A stretch of 9,904 nucleotides of DNA. Origin: Thiotrichaceae bacterium UBA7359. Lineage in GTDB: Bacteria > Pseudomonadota > Gammaproteobacteria > Eutrophobiales > Eutrophobiaceae. Positions 7,233-9,904 of this stretch are shown in pieces; within the stretch, counting starts at the first letter, position 1, and each line of letters starts with the position of its first letter. Position numbers and translations under genes: made by a program. Where the stretch lies: positions 1 through 9,904 of the forward strand of contig CAJJDJ010000166.1 in the NCBI GenBank assembly GCA_905182825.1, read 5' to 3'. The notes beneath the pieces are model-generated. The model made no database searches, was not told the origin of the DNA, and worked only from the letters and a program-made list of their open reading frames with translations.

Positions 7233-7586
7233 ATGCACTATGCAATATCTACAACATGGGGTCCAACTGATACTACTCGAGCATCCTTGCCTTTTATTTT
7301 TGCAGCGTCTGCTTTGCAGGCGGGTGATACGATAATGATCATGCTGTTTCATGATGCTGTTACAGTGGCTATAAAAGGAGCGCATCTCAAAATGGTCCCT
7401 TTTGGTCCGCCGCAAAAGTTTGAAGAAGTCTTTTCTAATTCAAATGCTGAGCTCATTGTCTGTAAACCCTGTGTCGAAGTACGGGGCATCACAAAAGATA
7501 TGCTATTAGACGAATGCATCATTGGCGGCATGAATGATTTCCACGAACATGTTTCACGACCAGACTGTAAAGCAGTTTGTTTCTAG
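7233..7586 (+). CDS. DsrE family protein
   Basis: The frame opens with GTG at 7224, but AGAAGGTG (7219-7226) is a strong ribosome-binding site placed 6 nt before the ATG at 7233, so I choose that start, giving 117 residues. The fold is DsrE-like: an N-terminal strand, a PTDTTRASLPF segment (11-21), a helix with ASALQAGD (25-32), the strand IMIMLFHDAV, and a CKPCVEVRGI motif (77-86). C80 aligns with the conserved, potentially persulfide-carrying cysteine of the DsrE/TusD group. More cysteines (C95, C112, C116) lie towards the C-terminus. Members are small cytoplasmic sulfur-transfer or regulatory proteins. No dsr or tus partner genes are nearby, so it is a stand-alone member and its substrate is unknown. 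A perfect inverted repeat lies just upstream. Confidence 0.87.
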   Translation: MHYAISTTWGPTDTTRASLPFIFAASALQAGDTIMIMLFHDAVTVAIKGAHLKMVPFGPPQKFEEVFSNSNAELIVCKPCVEVRGITKDMLLDECIIGGMNDFHEHVSRPDCKAVCF

Positions 7587-7710
7587 AAATTAATCAGGTA
7601 AGAATAGTTATATACTTCCCCTGGTAATAAAATATCAAGGAAAGTAATTAATATCTTTTGCAGGGTATTAAAATATGACTTAATGAACCTGCGTCCGTAT
7701 TCAGCGAAGC

Positions 7711-7872
7711 TTAGGGGGTGAGTTCGTCCCCGTTATGGGATGACTCTGTAGAATTCTGCTTCTGTTGCTGCTTTGGTTCACCGTAACGAAACTCTAAGAA
7801 CGTCAGCACGAGACCTATGATCATTAATATGAACACACAAACAGCATAAATGATTAAATTTTCAGCAATCAT
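7711..7872 (-). CDS. Very small single-pass membrane protein (third gene of a small-protein set)
   Basis: The protein has 53 residues. Its ATG (7872-7870) overlaps the stop of the gene before it as ATGA, a classic translational-coupling arrangement and the main reason to believe in it. One membrane helix (about 5-26, starting at NLIIYAVCVFIL) is followed by LEFRYGEP and a hydrophilic Gln/Ser/Glu-rich tail ending LTP. The Arg after the helix suggests the tail is cytoplasmic. The architecture resembles tiny accessory subunits of membrane complexes such as CcoQ- or KdpF-type proteins, but there is no sequence match I can name. The function is unknown. Confidence 0.68.
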   Translation of the reverse strand: MIAENLIIYAVCVFILMIIGLVLTFLEFRYGEPKQQQKQNSTESSHNGDELTP

Positions 7873-8054
7873 GATTGTATCCCTCTAGCATTGAGGCTTG
7901 ACAATTTGAAGTAGATACCAAAGGCAAGGATGGAAGGCACCCATATCGCGGTGAACAGTCCTGCCATTAATTCACCCTCGAACCAGAGGAGTCCTGAAAC
8001 TGCAAAAGACACCGCAACTGCGAGTAAAATGAAAACATCTGATAGTTTGAACAT
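7869..8054 (-). CDS. Small two-pass membrane protein (second gene of a small-protein set)
   Basis: The frame extends upstream to 8108, but a strong TAAGGAG (plus-strand 8061-8067) lies 6 nt before the ATG at 8054, which fixes the start and gives 61 residues. Two membrane segments are visible: about 7-22 (VFILLAVAVSFAVSGL) and about 29-50 (MAGLFTAIWVPSILAFGIYF), joined by a short loop WFEGEL and followed by a short polar tail. It starts 58 bp after the 86-residue gene and is coupled to the 53-residue gene by ATGA. I do not recognise a characterised family; similar small proteins annotated only as hypothetical seem familiar from marine gammaproteobacteria. Confidence 0.78.
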   Translation of the reverse strand: MFKLSDVFILLAVAVSFAVSGLLWFEGELMAGLFTAIWVPSILAFGIYFKLSSLNARGIQS

Positions 8055-8112
8055 ATTAATCTCCTTACTTAACAATTTATATTTGTCCGGATAAAGGCCC
8101 GGATACACCCCT

Positions 8113-8373
8113 CTAATCCCGATGGAATCCGATAGCGGCTGTCAATAGCCCAGCGATCGTGATTCCCGCCGGAACGCGAAGTCCAACGAGACCGAATACA
8201 TCGATCATGGATGGTACTAGATCGGTAAATCCGAGCGGTACACATAAAAAAAATGGAACAGAGATGAACACTCCAAACCAACCAACTACATGTAGTAGCC
8301 CTTTACTATCCGTCTGCTCACTGGATAGTAATATTTTTTTTTCGTCATTTACGGTCACTGTTTTATTTTCCAT
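8113..8373 (-). CDS. Small two-pass membrane protein (first gene of a small-protein set)
   Basis: The protein has 86 residues. The first 25 residues are polar (MENKTVTVNDEKK) and presumably cytoplasmic. They are followed by two membrane segments, about 28-47 (from LHVVGWFGVF to VPLGF) and about 62-82 (GLRVPAGITIAGLLTAAIGF), with the C-terminus back near the cytoplasm at HRD. Glycine and proline are frequent in and near the helices. The ribosome-binding site is weak (AGAGA just before the ATG). It lies 205 bp downstream of the cold-shock/membrane protein gene on the same strand and 58 bp before the 61-residue gene. The family is not recognised; a subunit or assembly factor of a larger membrane complex is one possibility, purely inferred from size and topology. 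Confidence 0.75.
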   Translation of the reverse strand: MENKTVTVNDEKKILLSSEQTDSKGLLHVVGWFGVFISVPFFLCVPLGFTDLVPSMIDVFGLVGLRVPAGITIAGLLTAAIGFHRD

Positions 8374-8578
8374 TTTCTCTAAAATAATTGGCTATTACGA
8401 GGGTAACTATATATTTTCCAGTTGATCTAAAGATAGCATTTTGTAAAGTTCATCGATTCATCTAAGTAATTTACCATAAAACGTTAGAAATTGACTAATG
8501 GTTCACATTTTTTTGCTATATCTGGTAATAGTTTTTGGACCTTTCGGCGTCTAATAATCAATGTAAATCAATTAATGA

Positions 8579-8929
8579 TTATAGTACGAGTTTCTCAACC
8601 ACTAGAGCAATAATACCAGCAAATGCTAAAAAGCTTAAAACTCTCCAAGTTCTTACAGAACGTTCTACTGATGCTATACGATCTTCTAGAGATGCAGGTT
8701 TGTTATTGCTAGAACGTTTGCCACTATCACCATTTAAAGGAATAACAGACTCCGCCTGAGGGCCTTTGTCTGAATCCTTGATGATAAATTTAACGGCTAA
8801 ACCTTGGCGGATAGGACCATCGCCTTTCCATTCACTCCTGTGAAAAAAGAAATCTTCGCCGTTTTTATCGTCGGCAATAAAACCGAAACCTTTGCGAAAA
8901 TCGTAACGTTTGATAATACCTTTGGCCAT
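8579..8929 (-). CDS. Cold-shock-domain protein with C-terminal membrane anchor
   Basis: The ATG at 8929 lies 7 nt after AGGA, while the ATG at 8935 is too close to it, so I choose 8929, giving 116 residues. Residues 1-67 are a cold-shock (CspA-type OB-fold) domain with the two nucleic-acid-binding motifs RNP1 (KGFGFI, 13-18) and RNP2 (DFFFH, 26-30), and the usual GPQAESV end. A low-complexity Ser/Asn/Lys linker (about 68-79) leads to a short helix that may form a coiled coil (SLEDRIASVERSVRTW, about 80-96). The last about 20 residues are one membrane helix. The protein would hold an RNA/ssDNA-binding domain at the inner membrane. This differs from the familiar CSD-DUF1294 fusion, which has several membrane helices. 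The gene lies upstream of the three small membrane protein genes on the same strand. Confidence 0.85.
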   Translation of the reverse strand: MAKGIIKRYDFRKGFGFIADDKNGEDFFFHRSEWKGDGPIRQGLAVKFIIKDSDKGPQAESVIPLNGDSGKRSSNNKPASLEDRIASVERSVRTWRVLSFLAFAGIIALVVEKLVL

Positions 8930-9100
8930 TTCCATATCCTACCCGATGTGAGTTACTCTGATCTAATGTTGAATTCTAGTTCGAACTCAAAATGATTGCC
9001 AATAATAGTGCTAATATATATTTTCTCTCTTATTTAATTTATTATTTTTGAAATTAATGCAGTATTTATGTTTTATGAAGCATTAATGATATTTGATATA

Positions 9101-9120
9101 CATGGATACAAGTTTCCATG
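9101..9120. repeat. Short inverted repeat upstream of the MAPEG gene
   Basis: CATGGA and TCCATG are exactly complementary 6-bp arms around an 8-bp spacer, about 85 bp before the MAPEG start, within the 275-bp region between it and the divergent cold-shock gene. It could be an operator. The arms are short enough for this to be chance. Confidence 0.25.
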
Positions 9121-9204
9121 ATGATTAAAATGAAATCAAGAAAATAAATTAGTCCTCAATATTTTTTTATATAAAATAATTAATCAATTTAGGAATATAT
9201 AATT

Positions 9205-9594
9205 ATGTTAGTCGGAATTTATGCATCATTTTTAGCTGTTTGGCTCGTGATATTGTCCTTTAGAGTTATTGCCCTAAGAGGTAATCCGGCCTTTAAATGG
9301 TTTTCTTTTGGAAATAATAACGAAGAAGGCCTACAAAGAGCAATCCGAGCTCATGGAAACCTTACTGAATACGCGCCTATATTTCTTATAATTATGTTAA
9401 TAGCCGAAACTAATGGATTTCAAGCCAACGTTTTACACTATTACGGCTCAACTTTTTTAATTGGACGATTAATTCATGGAATTTCTTTTGGTTTCATGAA
9501 GGAAATGTTATTTCTAAGAGTTTTAGGGACAGTCCTCACCTTGGTTCCTCTACTTGGATTATCTATTTTGTTAGTTATTAACTGTTTTTCATGA
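9205..9594 (+). CDS. MAPEG family membrane protein, glutathione S-transferase-like
   Basis: The protein has 129 residues, the normal length for bacterial MAPEG proteins (membrane-associated proteins in eicosanoid and glutathione metabolism, YecN-like). Four membrane helices are visible, at roughly 3-22, 55-72, 78-95 and 103-126. Family motifs present are RAHGNLTEYAP (48-58) at the start of helix 2, GRLIHG (87-92) and LRVLGT (104-109). Characterised relatives conjugate glutathione or reduce peroxides at the membrane; most bacterial members are untested. AGGA (9191-9194) lies 10 nt before the ATG. The TGA stop overlaps the ATG of the following decayed HNH gene as ATGA (9591-9594), so the two were probably once coupled. 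Confidence 0.92.
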   Translation: MLVGIYASFLAVWLVILSFRVIALRGNPAFKWFSFGNNNEEGLQRAIRAHGNLTEYAPIFLIIMLIAETNGFQANVLHYYGSTFLIGRLIHGISFGFMKEMLFLRVLGTVLTLVPLLGLSILLVINCFS

Positions 9595-9904
9595 CACTTG
9601 ATGAATTATCAGAACTTGAAAATATTTACAAATGAGATAGCAGTTGGTTTTATGGTCATGCCCAAGTTATATTTATAAGCAATATTTAAGCTGATTCAGT
9701 AAACGCGGTTCCTCGTATTAGTCAGAAAGTGCGCGGTACTGACCGAGATAATGTAAAAAAGAAAAGCTTTAAGAAATACTAAGGATTGCTTGACATTGAA
9801 AACCCAAGAAGAAGATTTTTTATTTCAAACTATGAAATTCATATTGGTGCGATCTCGATTGATCACGTGATACCTTGGTCATTCATATGTTCGGATAATT
9901 CATG
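9591..9904 (+). pseudogene. Decayed HNH endonuclease-like gene, runs off the right edge
   Basis: One reading frame starting at the ATG at 9591 reads as coherent protein except for three in-frame stops: TGA at 9633, TAA at 9687 and TAA at 9780. Pieces between them are MTLDELSELENIYK, a segment with WFYGHAQVIFISNI, and a basic segment VRGTDRDNVKKKSFKKY. After the last stop the same frame gives RRRFFISNYEIHIGA and then SIDHVIPWSFICSDNS, the typical first half of an HNH motif (D-H followed by IPWSF). The zinc-site or catalytic C-terminal half would lie beyond the window. All pieces share one frame, so decay by point mutation rather than frameshift is the simplest reading. The original was perhaps an HNH restriction or homing-type nuclease; the specific family is not known to me. 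Confidence 0.6.

Noticed and set aside
7714..7731. GGGG...CCCC hairpin as a terminator for the small membrane protein set
   Set aside because: It lies inside the last codons of the 53-residue gene, the stem is only about 4 bp, and no T-tract follows in the minus-strand direction.
9633..9782. Stop-codon reassignment or readthrough to explain the HNH frame
   Set aside because: Both TGA and TAA would need to be read through, yet other genes in the window end normally at TGA (DUF4426, DUF2256, MAPEG) and TAA (rnfC, photolyase, SOUL). Pseudogene decay is simpler.

Overview
The window is AT-rich (about one-third G+C by eye) and reads as a chromosomal segment of a low-G+C gammaproteobacterium. The grounds are the gene families present: an RnfC/RsxC subunit, a DUF4426 lipoprotein, an iron-sulfur photolyase with DUF2256 and DCC partners, a SOUL protein, a HugZ-type protein and a MAPEG protein. 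All of these are common in marine and aquatic gammaproteobacteria. The species cannot be named from the sequence. No tRNA, rRNA, CRISPR array or intact insertion sequence was found.

Layout. Positions 1-1122 hold the 3' part of an rnfC-like gene cut by the left edge. It converges with, and overlaps by 7 bp, a DUF4426 lipoprotein gene on the minus strand (1116-1622). A lone small phage-like gene follows at 1798-2067, then about 600 bp without a recognisable gene. Positions 2675-4705 form a tight plus-strand operon: an FeS-type (6-4)/cryptochrome-like photolyase, a 48-residue DUF2256 zinc-ribbon-like protein, and a DUF393/DCC thiol-disulfide oxidoreductase. The three genes are joined by a 17-bp and a 4-bp overlap. 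A SOUL heme-binding family gene (4814-5461) and an unrecognised small secreted protein (5606-5986) follow on the same strand. A HugZ-type PPOX-DUF2470 gene (6055-6765) converges on them. After about 470 bp of non-coding DNA containing a perfect inverted repeat comes a DsrE-family gene (7233-7586). The minus strand from 8929 down to 7711 carries a cold-shock-domain protein with a C-terminal membrane anchor, then three very small membrane proteins. The last two of these are coupled by an ATGA overlap. On the right, a MAPEG-family gene (9205-9594) overlaps by ATGA what appears to be a decayed HNH endonuclease gene running off the edge.

How the genes may work together. The photolyase operon repairs UV damage with blue light; its two small partners are redox or metal-binding proteins. 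The SOUL, HugZ-type, DsrE, DCC and MAPEG genes all belong to tetrapyrrole, flavin, sulfur or glutathione-linked families. The neighbourhood therefore has a loose light/oxidative-stress flavour, but only the photolyase-DUF2256-DCC unit is convincingly one operon.

The most notable points are three. The RnfC-like protein keeps both ferredoxin-type [4Fe-4S] motifs but has apparently lost the glycine-rich flavin/NADH loop. The three-gene set of tiny membrane proteins lies beneath the cold-shock/membrane fusion gene. The HNH gene is readable in one frame through three in-frame stop codons.
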